Shown here piece after piece: positions 25,103-36,138 of a stretch of 64,000 nucleotides of DNA. Numbering within the stretch: the stretch's first letter is position 1; each line of letters starts with the position of its first letter. The notes beneath the pieces are model-generated. The model did no database searches, was not told the DNA's origin, and saw only the letters and a list, made by a program, of their open reading frames with translations. The DNA lies in NCBI GenBank assembly GCA_022559845.1, contig CM040117.1, forward strand, positions 77,041,731-77,105,730, read 5' to 3'. A program made the position numbers and the translations under genes. Origin of the DNA: Amorphophallus konjac. Taxonomy: Eukaryota; Streptophyta; Magnoliopsida; Alismatales; Araceae.

Positions 25103-27910
25103 GATAGTTTGGTGTGATAGATAAACACAGATCCAGAGGGGGGTGAATGGATCTTCTAAAGAGTTTTGACCAATTTAAAATTCGTATGAAATGATAAGCA
25201 CAAGATCAGTGGACAATTGCTCTAACATAAAAGATGCAAACCCAATTAAACTCTAGGACATGAATAATCAATCAGATCACGGTCCTATCATGCATCTAGC
25301 GGAAGCAAGCAATCAAACAAACCACTGCACAAGAGATTTTTAGGTGGTTCGGTCCACAGACCTACGTCCACCCCTCACTCCCAACTGGAGTGAGGCTTCC
25401 ACTAGCAATCAGCTAGAAAGCAGACTCAGTCTGTAAACAAGTTGCTGCCACATAGCTTGACCAGGGGAACAACCTCCCCTCTTCCTCCAGACCAGAGGGA
25501 CACCCCAAGTGACTCTCAGCCACTTGGAACCAGAGACTAGGTCTCTCTTCCTCCAGACCAGGAGGGAACACACAGGTAGCAACCACTACCTGCAATCGGA
25601 GTCAAGGACTCCCTTCCTCTGAAACCAGAGGGAACTCACAAGCGACACTCAGTCACTTGCAGATCGGAGACACAGTCTCCCTTCTCCTGAGTCCACAGGA
25701 GGAACCCGATCTCCAACCAGAGAATCGGAAGAACAATGTTCAGTTTGAAAAGAAAAATAATAAAAGAAAATACAGCAACTAAAAGCTGGAAATATAAAAT
25801 CAAAATGTGGCTCTCGCAGGAGCTGGCTGGCCTAGATTTGATCCACGGTCCAGCAGAAACTGATCTTCAGTTGAAGCTTCTTTTACTCTAGCTCTCTCTT
25901 CTTCTCACTCTTCTTTTTCTTCTCTTTCACAGGCTCTCTCTCTGTCTCTTCTTCTTTTCCTACTACTGCAGCTCTTTCCTTCTATCTCGATCACTCTCTT
26001 TCTCTATCTGCTTCTCTTTTTTTACGATCAGCCTTCTTCTAAGGAAGAAGCCTTCCTTTTATAGCAGCAGCAAGCAGCTAGGGCGTGTGCTCTCAACGAT
26101 TCCCGCCCAGAAGGTTCAGTCCACGTGGCACGATCAGGGCCATCTCCTATTCTTGGATCACGTGCATCATTATCCTCCTCGAATCAGCAGTCCTGTTAGA
26201 ACAGATTAATTATCAGTGCAAGTTAATTTATCTGACAGGAAAGAATATGAGAAAGTATATACATCGAGTCACTTTGATGAATGAGCTGAGCTTGTACAGA
26301 CTTGATGCATCAATTGAAGTGAGAAAGTGTATACAGCGAGAATGAATGTATAGACACTACATTCACGAGTGTACATACTTTAACTGCATGAGATGCAGGC
26401 AACCAGTGTGTAGACTTAAAGTGTATGCAATGCAGACAGAAGAGTGTATAGACTTGAATGCTCAAAGGATTGTCCAGACTTCTGAAGGAGATGCACAAAC
26501 AGAATGAAAGTATGCACATTGAATGCATGAGATGCTTAGACGAGCTGTCACCGAATGTACAAACTTTGTCTTACTGTTTATACATGAGTCTGTTAACGAA
26601 TGTACAAACTTTCTATGCTGAATGCACAAGACGCTAAGAGACGCTTTATAGACTTGACAATGCATGGACTAGCATATAGACGTGGCAAGACTCTGTGAGT
26701 GCCAAGCCGGTGTACAGACTTTGCGAGCGCCAAATCAATGTACAGACTTTCAAGCGCCAGGACCATGTACAGACATAGTGCAAGCGGGATGTGCAGACTT
26801 GCTATGAAGCAACCGGAATGTATAGACTTTGAAATCAAGGAATGCACAGCAATGTATAGACTTTGAAACACGATGCAATGTGTAGACTTTGATAAACGAA
26901 GGTGTAGACTTGATAAAGCTTCAAAGCACAAGACACTTGGCCAATGTACAGACTTGGAAAGCTTGAAGGCCAATGTACAGACTTGGAAAGCTTGAAATCC
27001 AATGTATAGACTTGGAAAGCCTGAACCAATGTACAGACTTGGAAAGCTTGAGGGCCAATGTATAGACTTGGAAAGCCTGAACCAATGTACAGACTTGAAA
27101 CAAGTGAACACGGCGATGTGTAGACTTGGCCAATGTATAGACTTGAAGCAAGGGGACGATGTGCAGACTTAGTGTGTGCTGTGAGGAATGTATAGACTTG
27201 GTGTCTGAACGTAGGTAAAGATAAGCAATGTATATACTTGAACCCGTGCATGCTAGAAGCAGTGTATAGACTTTGTGCCCAAAGGCAATGTATAGACTTG
27301 CACAGTTCAGCTGCCAATGTATAGACTTTTGATAATGCACTGATGCATGCTGTACAGACTTAACATGAGACGTTGCATGCACGATGTATAGACTTGTTAA
27401 TGCACTGATGCATGCTGTACAGACTTAACATGAGATGCTGCATTCTAGCCAAAACGTTGTACAGACTTTACTTCATGATGCAACGTTGTACAGACTTTGC
27501 ATATGTGAGACACTGGCTGTATAGACTTAGAGTGAAGCATGCAATGTATGGACTTTGAAGACTTGGTAGCATGCGGATGCAATGTATGCACTTTGAAGAC
27601 TTGCTAGCATGCGGATGTATAGACTTTAAATGAGAAGCACACGATGCAATGTGTGCACTTGGTGTCTCATGCAGATAGATGAGTGAACAGTCTATGCCAT
27701 GCTCACAGTTAATGCTCACAGTTAATGCATGTAACAAGTACTGTATGAAGTAAACACATATGACATCAAACATATGAGAGTCATAGTGTTTGTCAACATC
27801 AAAACACAGTATTGTCATCAACAAAACACAATATCCAACAATCATCAAAACACACTATCCAACAAACATCAAAACACAATATTGTCATCATCAAAACACA
27901 ATATCCAACA
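25103..27910 (-). mobile_element. 5' LTR of element C (2,808 bp)
   Basis: Partner of 17045-19941, with the same ends (TGTTGG...CTATCA). It contains the same motif array (about 26300-27655), a TATA box CTATAAAAGG near 26053-26062, the three-hairpin module (25317-25395) and the GATC-flanked block (25131-25153). It has two 65-bp units against four in the other LTR, and a short duplication near 27560-27610 absent from the other LTR. Confidence 0.9.
26053..26062 (-). promoter_or_regulatory. TATA box of element C 5' LTR
   Basis: CTATAAAAGG on the minus strand, immediately downstream in sense of the repeated-motif array and about 1.85 kb from the LTR start. The same sequence is in the 3' LTR near 18000. 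Confidence 0.65.
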
Positions 27911-27915
27911 GGCTC

Positions 27916-27995
27916 CTCAAACCAATTTGATTGAAATGCTATATGAATGCTTGGATATAATGATTCATGATTGTCATCATCAAAAAGGGGGAGAA
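27916..27995 (+). other. Element B interior resumes; polypurine tract
   Basis: After the second GGCTC, B continues to AAAAAGGGGGAGAA (27982-27995), the plus-strand primer site abutting the 3' LTR. Confidence 0.88.
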
Positions 27996-28108
27996 TGTTG
28001 TCTCCCCTAGTTTTGATGATAACAGATCATAAATCATTAATAGATAATTGAGGAATATCTAACATATTTTGGCTTGATGAATTGACAAAACTAGTGCAGG
28101 AAAAACTT

Positions 28109-28660
28109 CTCTAAGTGATGACTCGACATGGCCTAATAATGTCGCGACACATCTAGAAGAAAATGTCTTGAATCTCCAACGTTTGAGCTCCGGCATAAAA
28201 AGAATGTGTCGACACATCTGACCCATGTCGCGACACCTCCAGAAGAAATCAAGCTGAAGCCGTTTTGTCTGGCCTCTGGACTCACCGATGTCTCGACACA
28301 CTGAGTGAAAAGTGTCGACACAATCGTGTGATAATCTCTGCACATGGCGCTCCTGTGTCGACACCTTCATGCGACAATTCTGCACATGGCTCACATGTCT
28401 TGACACCGTTTGGTGCTGTCTCGACACAGTCATGGTGTCATCGCGGAGCCAAGCACATATGTCCTGACACAGCACTATGGATATCTTGACACATCTGCCA
28501 TGGGTCTTCAAGACATTCACTGGATGTCCCGACACACTGGGTGTAAAGTGTTGACACATCAACGTTCAATCAGAACGATTTTGAAACCGGCAGAAACTGT
28601 CTTCAAGGTTTTCAATGGGATGTCTCGACACATTGAGAGGAAAGTGTCGACACATTTGGT
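28109..28660. repeat. Array of TGTCGACAC palindromes in LTR B
   Basis: About 15 copies of the form TGTC(NN)GACAC, including perfect palindromes such as GTGTCGACAC and TGTCGCGACA and variants TGTCTCGACAC and TGTCTTGACAC, 25-50 bp apart with diverged spacers. They lie upstream of the likely TATA. Many variants are C-to-T or G-to-A changes at CG sites, as expected for methylated, deaminating CpGs (inference). Confidence 0.9.
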
Positions 28661-29513
28661 TCGACCAGAATGGATCTGAATCTGACGGAAGCTGTCTTCA
28701 GGATCCGGAACTTAACCCAGAGGATCCATTTGCTCTGGAAAGAGCCGTCAAAGTACTACCTCGTTAGAGGACTGTGTCTTGGCAGAGATATCCTCTGAAG
28801 AAGATCGTACCTCTACTGCTATGGTCTCTTACCTACCCACATATCTGCACACTTGACAAAAAAGGAGTCAACTATGCAAATGGAAGCAAATTAAAAAATG
28901 TGGATATGACATTCTGGGTGTTGCTTGATAAGTGGACAACGTTGGTGTCGCCCCAGGACACCAATATATGAGGAGCATGGCTCCAGTTCGAGGTAGAGCA
29001 TCCAAGCAAGCAAGAGAAAAATGAAAAGCTGGAAGACTTGCTGATGAAGCTACACTCCTTCCTGATGCTGCGAGTGTGAGTGCAACAAGAAGAAGACGAT
29101 CCTCTTCCTTACAAGGAGAGATCTTTTTTGCAAGCAGAAAGGTTTCGTAAAGCTCCATCTAGAACCCTTGAAAGCTTAACACTTGATCATCTTCCTTCTC
29201 AAGGGTTGTGGTAAAGATCCAGGAAGAAGAAGAAGAAAGCCAAGGACCCCTCAAGCTCTTTCCCAGATAGGAGACTTCTTTCTCATTGTGCTTCTTACGA
29301 TACACTGTCTGGCTGGTTCTTTTTCAGTTTGCTTTTCTTAAAAACAAACTCCATATCATTCGTTCCCTACCTGCGTGTAGGAAGACAGACGGTGTGGACA
29401 CCGGTCTGTGTGTTTTGGGTTGTGATCCCACAAGTTGTGTGGCAGCGGAGTGTGAGAGTGTATCTCTCAGTTAGAAGCTGTGAATCAGCGGTTGTGCATT
29501 GGCACCATTGAAG

Positions 29514-29593
29514 CCTCACCTTGTTGTGTGAGGGGTGGACGTAGGTCTCTAGAATGAGACCGAACCACCTTAAAGATCCTGTCTTGTGGTTTG
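29514..29593 (+). ncRNA. Three-hairpin LTR module (copy in B)
   Basis: Stem 1 CCTCAC/GTGAGG, then constant GGGTGGACGTAGG, stem 2 GGTCTC/GAGACC, stem 3 AACCAC/GTGGTT. It matches the modules in C (17262-17339, 25317-25395), E (33078-33161) and G (47909-47989), with compensating stem changes. It would lie in the transcribed R-U5 leader. This is a structural element, not a separate RNA gene. Confidence 0.6.
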
Positions 29594-29894
29594 CTTTCTC
29601 TCTTGTTCCAACGGTAGAAGCTTGATAGGACCGTCTTCAGATATCATGTGTGTATCTAGCTTCTTAGCTATTAACTAATATATGTCTTATTATCTATTGT
29701 GGTGACTTAATTTTTATTTCCGTAAAGAAGGGCAAAAAGGGGCTGATCTATTCACCCCTCCCCTCTAGATCTACCTATCACCACTCAACATAAGGTGTGG
29801 GTTCTAGATAATCAAAAGATCACCTGAGAATAGAACAAGATCAACCCTTGGGTCAAACCTCGGGTTGGACAACAAGCTGACATAATGCGGTTAT

Positions 29895-31500
29895 GATCGG
29901 ACCGCTATCAGGAAGTAGCGATCGAGCGAGGTCCGCTATCTGGTAGTGCACGGAAGGTGAGTCGACACAAGTAGGGAACTGGGTCGATGCAATGAACATG
30001 CTGGAAGAACGTGGTTTAGAGATAGCCGCTACCTTTTGGCAGCGGTCAAGTGGAAACCGCTATTTGGTGGGGAGTCGATGCAGAAGAAGGAAAAGGTCGA
30101 CTTAGTCAGAAGTCTACTGACTGAACAAGGTAGCGGTCATTGGCAGACCACTATAATCAGGTAGCGGTTGCCTAATGGCTGTGATCATGACAGTTCACAG
30201 AAAATGCAGAAAATAAGAAGTGCTCTCTAGACTTTTCATTTTTTAGGGTACAACCAACTCGGCATCCTAGTAAGAATCCCAGGCTCGCGGAGTCTTACAG
30301 AGGCTTTGAAACAATATCACCTAGTCCGACAGAAGGAATATCTGACGGAGAGGCTCTCAAGTCCAAGAGGGTTTCCTAACATGTGCATGTGAACTAATAT
30401 TGTCAAACCGGAGTATGGGCTATGTGTAAGTAACAAGAAAATAGAAAATAAGATGAGAAGGGAGCGTGCTAAAACATAAATCTCTGTGTAATCAATGTGA
30501 AAATTCATTTATGTACAAACTATATAAGGTTTGGCATGAAATTAACATATAATGAAATTAAGCTTTAAAACACATGCTACACTAACTATGGAGTCGTGAC
30601 ATGATCAGGAACATAAATAAATGAAATATACTATGATTTCTATCACATATAATAGGGCATGAGCAAGGTTAGATCCGGTTACCCAGATCGCGGTTTATCG
30701 GGGACCGCTATTTGAAGGTAGCGGTCTCTGCAGGACTGTTATCTGTCCATCAGAGCCTATTTCTAAGGCAATTTAATGATGAGAACTAATAGAAACCTAG
30801 AAGGGGAAGCATGCTATCATGGAAATAATGTATGAAAACGTGTATAATTATCAGAAAGTTATTTATATTTGAGTTAATGTTACATGGACAACATATAGTA
30901 AAACTCTATTACGCAGTCATGGAAAAACATAAAATTCTCCGTGTATAATGCATGGAATCGAGCAAGGCTAGAGGGCTTTTACTCCTATCAAGTTGTTTAA
31001 GCCAATCATGAGATAACCTACCTCTGGTATTATCCCTATACCTCGAATTTCTCACCAGAGGAACACTCCCGTTCCTGCGTGTCCTGCAGGGAAACAGCAA
31101 ATTATGTGCTTCCTAACTCCTTGACTGATCGATCTTCTATCACCAAAATTTGAGGGACGTCAGAAGACACTAAGGAGAACAATTAATTCTAAAGGAACAA
31201 CTAAAAATGACTATGTCTTACTTCTTCTACGCGTGATCCAAAACTAGGGTTCACGCTGGTTGACACTGGGTCCTATTTATAGGGATTAGCTTAGGGCTGA
31301 GGGATTAGATCGAATTAGGAGTCCTATGTGGTGTCAATTCAATCCCCTAAGAGTCCTGGGAAAGTTTCCATGGATGATCACATCGGATCACGGTGGATTG
31401 GGGGATAGAAATCCAAGTTTCCCCGTGTTTCTGCCTTTCCGTTTACGGAACTAGGTAGCGGTCTAGGGAGGACTGCGATATGCAGGTCACGGTCATGCGA
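29895..31500. repeat. TAGCGGTC/GACCGCTA motif set in LTR D
   Basis: At least a dozen copies in both orientations, many paired as imperfect hairpins, cluster at 29895-30175, 30685-30735 and 31450-31500. Examples: GGACCGCTAT, AGGTAGCGGTC, AAACCGCTATTTGG. Arrangement mirrors the GGGCGT hairpins of LTR A. Confidence 0.8.
31272..31283 (-). promoter_or_regulatory. TATA box of LTR D
   Basis: CCTATAAATAGG on minus, the same core and flanks as at 9308-9319. Confidence 0.5.
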
Positions 31501-32227
31501 TAGATCTCGACTTGCCTTGCTCGCTTTTCTCAAAATTTTAGTTTTGTTGTGCTATGTGTGTGATTTTAATGACAACAAAACTTTATGTATGTGTGAGAAA
31601 GTATGGTTGAGAAAGCCTTGTACGGAATGAGAATGAATTTGTAGAAACATGTGTACATGAATGGATAGTGATGCCTGTGATGTGATAAATGTGACTTTTC
31701 ATGAGATGAGAATGATTGTGAAAGTTGTGGAAACATGCTTGCATGAATGCATATTTGCATGTGTGTGTATAATGCATGAGTCTGATAATCTACATCTCTT
31801 TTGTTCCAAGTTGACTGCACTTGAACTCTATGAACATGTCAAATTGAGCCTCATGATATGTATGTGTACTTCGAAAAATGCTAATTGAATGATTGAGCTC
31901 CCATACCATTATATATGCCTTGGATGCAATGGAAGATTCAAAGTTCATCAAATGCCAAAGCTTATGACTTAAGTCTTAATGGTAACATCTCTTGGTATAA
32001 TGTGTATTTGGATGGTTTTGAAGTTATGGACTCTTATCAGGAAAAATCAAGTTTAGATGTTCGGAGTCTTTAATTTTGATACCTATGGTAATTTGATGTT
32101 ATTGTGATTTTTCAGGTTCATTGATGATTTTTAAACCTTCACATGTCAAGTGGATCATGGTAATATCTAACCATTTTTTATGCTTGAATCGATGAGGTTT
32201 AATGTATGTTTTTGACCCTAACATGCT

Positions 32228-32368
32228 GGGGTCGACCTTATGGGTCGACCTTATGGGTCGACCCTCACTGCCCCTAGTCTGTCCAGGGGAGGTGGGTCCC
32301 ACTGCTTCCTATTTTGACCTATTCTGAGCATGCAATGTCAGGGGTCGACCCATAGGGTCGACCCTTTC
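32228..32368. repeat. GGGTCGACC palindromes in LTR E
   Basis: Five copies: three in tandem (TTATGGGTCGACC period of 13 bp at 32228-32272) and two at 32340-32366, forming GGGTCGACCC palindromes. They lie about 150 bp upstream of the TATA run. Confidence 0.85.
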
Positions 32369-32511
32369 CGGACGGGGGTTTCAAAAACTGAAAAAACCCA
32401 GTGTAAACCCTTGGAAACTTTACCAAATTACCCCTAAAAGGTTCCTAGACTTATGAGGGTATTTTAAACACATTTTAGAAGGAGTATATGGGTCATTTGG
32501 TCACTCCTTGA

Positions 32512-32532
32512 TATATATATATATATATATAC
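32512..32532 (+). promoter_or_regulatory. TATA-rich core promoter of LTR E
   Basis: An (AT)n run followed by ACTCC, downstream of the palindrome cluster and upstream of the hairpin module, matching the order in the other Sirevirus LTRs. Confidence 0.5.
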
Positions 32533-33182
32533 TCCAAATTTGAGAGTGTGACCCTAATGTGCTTATGTTTTCTATCTTGTAGGAGAAGAAAAGGAAGAAA
32601 AGAAAGAAGGAGCTCAAGAGAGGATGATTTGATCTACTTCAAGTGATTTATGGAGCTCGTGGAAGAAGGAAAAGTGGAGCGGATTGAAGAGAGGAATGAG
32701 AGGATGTTGAAATCACAACCATCTGACAATGAACCAAGAAGAACCGGAACATTCCAAGAAGGGGGAACTTTATACCTGATAGATCTTCTTTGTCTCAGTC
32801 TTTAGAATTTATTTTGGGGACATTTTATCTATTTGTGCACACTCTTTTAATTTTTGAAAGAATATGCTATGTGCGTGTTCGGAGATTTTATCTCCGAGTG
32901 TTTGTGTTGACGCTTGTATGTCATTTTGTGCGGAGCATCTCCGCATGTCGTTTGGGGATTGTGCCCCATGTGTGTTTGAAGGTTATCTCACATGTGTGTG
33001 TAGGCGTCGTCCTGCGTGTGTGTTGGAGCATCGCTCCATGTGTGCTATCTTGTAGGGAAATTACAAGATAGTGGAATCCTCACCGAGTTTGGTAAGGGGT
33101 GGACGTAGGCGCACAATGGGGTGTGGTCGAATCACCTAAAAATTCTGTGCCTTGTGGTTTGATTGTGGTTTGCACTTCTTCT

Positions 33183-35538
33183 TGGTGAGGACAAATGAGC
33201 TAGGGATCAGCGCGACTCGACAGGCCGATAGTACAGGACGCGCAGTGCGACTCGGGCTATTCAGGCATCCTTGTGGCTAGGAGATAGCTTGGAGTCCTAG
33301 TCCTGAGGCAGGATTTCATTATTATTTTCATTTTGGAGTCTTTGTAGGCCATTCAGAGGCCATTTGAACTTAATTGGGTCATATATGTGCTTAGAGGGCT
33401 TTAGAGTGGGAAGTGGGCTTCATTAGTTGCATAAGGCCCAAGAGGAGGGATGGGTTGGCTGCCATGGTCTGGGCCCAGCTTTGGGCCACCCTCCCTCTCT
33501 CTCTCTCCTAATTCCCTTTGGGCCCAGTTGGATCCCCCTCCCTATTACTCTCTTGTGCCCTAGTGGATCCCCTCCCCATTACTAGTGGATCCCCCACCCA
33601 TTACTCTCTTGTACCCTATTGGATCCCCTCCCCATTACTAAGTGGATCCCCCTCCCAATTACTCTCTTGTACCCTAGTGGATCCCCCCCTCCCCGGCCCT
33701 TAAATACTCTCTTGTACCCTAGTGGATAAAATACAACACGTATGGAAATTTTGGTTGGAGAATTCAGCCTCCCCCTTCCTCTCCCCTTCCCCTAGGGTGT
33801 GACGCCCTCCTTCCCCTTCCTCTTCCCCAGGGTGAAACGCACAGGCCCTCTTCCTCCTCTTTCTGCGATGTGTTGCTGAAGATCTCTCATCCTCGACGCT
33901 CGTCCTCACCCGTGGAAGCCTCAGCCAAGGCCGCTTGCTGCCCGAAAGCATGGAAGAGCCTGGCTGGTCTGGTCACCCTCCCTGTCTATCTGCTAGGACA
34001 GAACCCTGAAGAACAGGTTGGAATCATCCCTTCCCCTCACCTGCTCGCCCCCACCTCACCCCTGCACCTTCCTAACACCTCCCCTAGTCTCCAGTAGCCG
34101 CCCCACGCCACCAGGCCGTCAATTGCCCTCGCCACCAGCCCCTCTTTCCTGATCTGTGCAGTCTGCCTCTATGCCGGTCTACAGAGACAGGGTTCTGTAC
34201 CCCATATAGCTCCGCTGCTAAAACCTTCACCACTCACCACAAAACTTGGCCACCGCCTTCTCCACATCCCCATCCATCTTCCAACACCACCCTTCGCCCT
34301 TCTAAGCCCGTTTACCCCTCCTACCATCGCCATCATCTGCTGCGTGCAGTCTATCTCCATAGGACTGCATACCAGCATCCCCATCTTCAACCTCGCCCCA
34401 TGCCCAAAACCTCTTCTACGCACGGCCCCGAGAACCCTCTGCCATCTTCCCACGTTCCCACACCACCTCTCCATAAAATCCCAGCTCGGGACTCTGTTCG
34501 AGCACTCTATTCCCACACCCATCTCTTGCTATCTATCTGGCTGCCTACAGACAGACCAGACCAGACAGTCATTCACTTATCAGGCCGCCCCGACTTCCAC
34601 GCTTGGTTTGAGCACCCCATCTTCTCTGAGTTCTTTGAGGTCATCCACGCCAACGCCCACGTCGTATTTCACGCTTAGAGGATGACCAGAAGCCACCGTT
34701 CCAGGCTTCCCATCTTTCTGGTCGCCTGTTCCTGTGCAGGTCGGCCTGTTTCAGCCTGCCAGACCGTCATGAAGCCGGAGCGACTAGCCAGCCCTCCTGG
34801 TCACCATCTTCATGTGGCGCACTCGTCATCCACTTCTGATCATCATCAGAGACCCCTTGCTCCGGTCCCGACGGCCCGGGATGCTCCTTCCACGCTGCTA
34901 ATCGCAGGTTGTTCAGAAGACACCATCCAGCCCGTGATGACCAGCAGTGTGCTGTGCCATCGTCGCGCCATCGATTTGCTACCCGCCAACCCAAGCACAT
35001 CCCTCCCGGATTTATCTTGCAGCCTTTTACCTCCTTGCGAGGAGTGGGCCATTGATTTGGGTATGTACTCATTTAGTTTTAGTTGTATCGGGAGTCGTGT
35101 GTCTTGGCTGGGAGTCTTCCCCCATGCCCCGAGCGTGGAGGTATGCATTCACCCCACCTATACCACGCTTGCTAGTTCCGTATGGGCTCTTGCTGCCGCT
35201 ATTTGTGCGAATAGGACCCTATCCCGTTACGATCTTTCACTGCTGTGAGTGAGAGAGTGTGACCGTCTTGGGACTCAATCCAAGCACAAGAGTGAATTGA
35301 CCACCCTTGAATCTGCTGATTTCTCAACCGCGATGATCCACGCGCCTTCCCCACGCTTGCGACGATTGTGAGTTTGTGATTCTTGTTGGGGACATACCCC
35401 TTCTTAGGAGCTCTTGGTGTCGAGCTGAGGTAGCTTCATTGTACGTGTTCTTGCTGGCTGCAATTGTCTACCTTAGTCGAGTCATCAGTTAGAGTCCAAG
35501 GTCCACACCCCGGTCGGTTTGCATTTCGTCCCGCATCA
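33183..35538 (+). mobile_element. 5' LTR of element F (about 2.36 kb)
   Basis: Begins TGGTGAGGACAAATG and ends CCGCATCA just before the PBS. The first ~370 bp match 37775-38152. The middle is pyrimidine-rich (33760-34680), and frames there (for example 34682-35252) show no recognisable domain. Confidence 0.75.
33518..33735 (+). repeat. Minisatellite in the 5' LTR of F
   Basis: About six imperfect units of GGATCCCCCTCCC plus ATTACTCTCTTGTACCCTAGT, alternating full (~34 bp) and short (~23 bp) forms. The 3' LTR is cut inside its first unit at 38152. Confidence 0.85.
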
Positions 35539-35541
35539 AAT

Positions 35542-35553
35542 TGGTATCAGAGC
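35542..35553 (+). other. Primer-binding site of element F
   Basis: TGGTATCAGAGC, complementary to initiator tRNA-Met, three bases after the LTR end. Confidence 0.92.
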
Positions 35554-35699
35554 ACGGTTTGAGTCTAGGGTAGTCATGCATTAGGCATCCGCATTCCAAC
35601 TCCTCCCACATTTAGCTCCATCCCATGTCCATCCTGTAGTTCCCCCCCAGTTTCCCATGGTTTCCAAGTCACCTTGGCGGTATGACCGTTGGCATAGAA

Positions 35700-36031
35700 T
35701 GAAGGAAAGAGACACCCATGGGCTTAGAAATCACCCCCTCTTGTTCATTAGGCCCGAAGCACCTACCTTTGAATGTTCCAAAGTCTCGAGCGACTACCTA
35801 AATTAGGAAGTCACCATGGATAAATATTTTGAGTGTTACCTCATGTCTGATGCCATGAAATTCTATTTTGCGAAAAAGAGGCTTTTGCACGAAGCTGAGG
35901 ATAAGTGGAGATGCATTCAATGCATGAGAGACATTAGGTGGCAACGGCCCATTGAGACATGGTATGAAATGAAGGACGAGCTTAGGAGGATCTACCTACC
36001 CCAAGTCGGAGGCGAATGGTCCCACATGTAG
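35700..36031 (+). pseudogene. Element F gag fragment
   Basis: The best part is 35816-36031 (MDKYFECYLMSDAMKFYFAK, then RWQRPIETWYEMKDELRRIY), which has the pattern of Ty3/gypsy capsid regions, where a conserved P-I-x-T-W-x-E-M-K precedes the chain end. A stop just upstream (near 35800) separates it from an in-frame leader, and it stops after 72 codons at 36031. About a quarter of a normal gag remains, with no zinc knuckle. Confidence 0.65.
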
Positions 36032-36138
36032 ATGAGTCTAGGTCCAAGACTAGGCCTGATGATTATGGGTGAATCCACCATGAAGCCCCTGTCCCTTGAA
36101 ATCCCACCCTTTTCAAACTCCTGCAAATCTTTACCAAT

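Larger units (their letters stand above)
17045..27910 (-). mobile_element. Element C: complete pol-less Sirevirus (gag-only, non-autonomous)
   Basis: Both LTRs (25103-27910 as 5' and 17045-19941 as 3'), PBS, PPT and a 5-bp duplication GGCTC (17040-17044, 27911-27915) are present, so the copy is complete. The 5.2 kb interior has only gag (24982 to 22414), then non-coding sequence matching the post-pol part of element G. Integrase, RT and RNase H are absent. By eye the LTRs agree at about 96% over the first 235 bp, so insertion is fairly recent and younger than B. It would need enzymes from another Sirevirus to move (inference). Confidence 0.9.
5911..29790 (+). mobile_element. Element B: Sirevirus (Ty1/copia) with env-like ORF, interrupted by two insertions
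   Basis: A plus-strand Ty1/copia element of the Sirevirus type: coiled-coil gag tail (5911), protease motif, integrase, RT and RNase H (ending 12415), an env-like/plant-transposon-domain region (14243-16702), PPT (about 27982-27995) and 3' LTR (27996-29790). Its 5' LTR and gag N-terminus lie left of element A, outside the window. Inside B are a solo LTR (7236-9636, TSD CAAGT) and element C (17045-27910, TSD GGCTC). Removing both leaves a continuous Sirevirus body. The right junction is at 29790; the flanking TAAGG would be the target duplication, unverified. Confidence 0.88.
27996..29790 (+). mobile_element. 3' LTR of element B (1,795 bp)
   Basis: Begins TGTTG and ends CAACA (perfect 5-bp inverted ends). 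U3 holds an array of TGTCGACAC-type palindromes (28109-28660). A TATA-like AATATATGAGG is near 28971. The three-hairpin module is at 29514-29593 and the GATC-flanked block at 29745-29771. The 5' LTR is outside the window. Confidence 0.88.
29791..31544 (-). mobile_element. Element D: Tekay-like LTR fragment
   Basis: Non-coding. A block at about 30240-30360 aligns with LTR A at about 4065-4195 (the GGGTACAACCA...GAGTCTTAC stretch), in the same orientation. A minus-strand TATA box CCTATAAATAGG at 31272-31283 has the context of the solo LTR promoter. Element B's end cuts it at 29790 and LTR E cuts it at 31545, so neither LTR terminus is present. Confidence 0.7.
31545..33182 (+). mobile_element. 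Element E: Sirevirus-like LTR fragment
   Basis: Begins TGTTGTGCTATG followed by a GATTTTAATGACAAC stretch, close in form to the starts of LTRs B and C. It carries GGGTCGACCC palindromes (32228-32368), a TATATATA run (32512-32532) and the three-hairpin module at 33078-33161. Element F begins 20 bp after the module, so the final ~180 bp of the LTR is missing. Non-coding throughout. Confidence 0.72.

Noticed and set aside
34682..35252. 188-codon plus frame with overlapping minus frames in the F LTR
   Set aside because: Inside the 5' LTR, no recognised domain, similar-sized frames in several phases; expected in GC-rich non-coding sequence.
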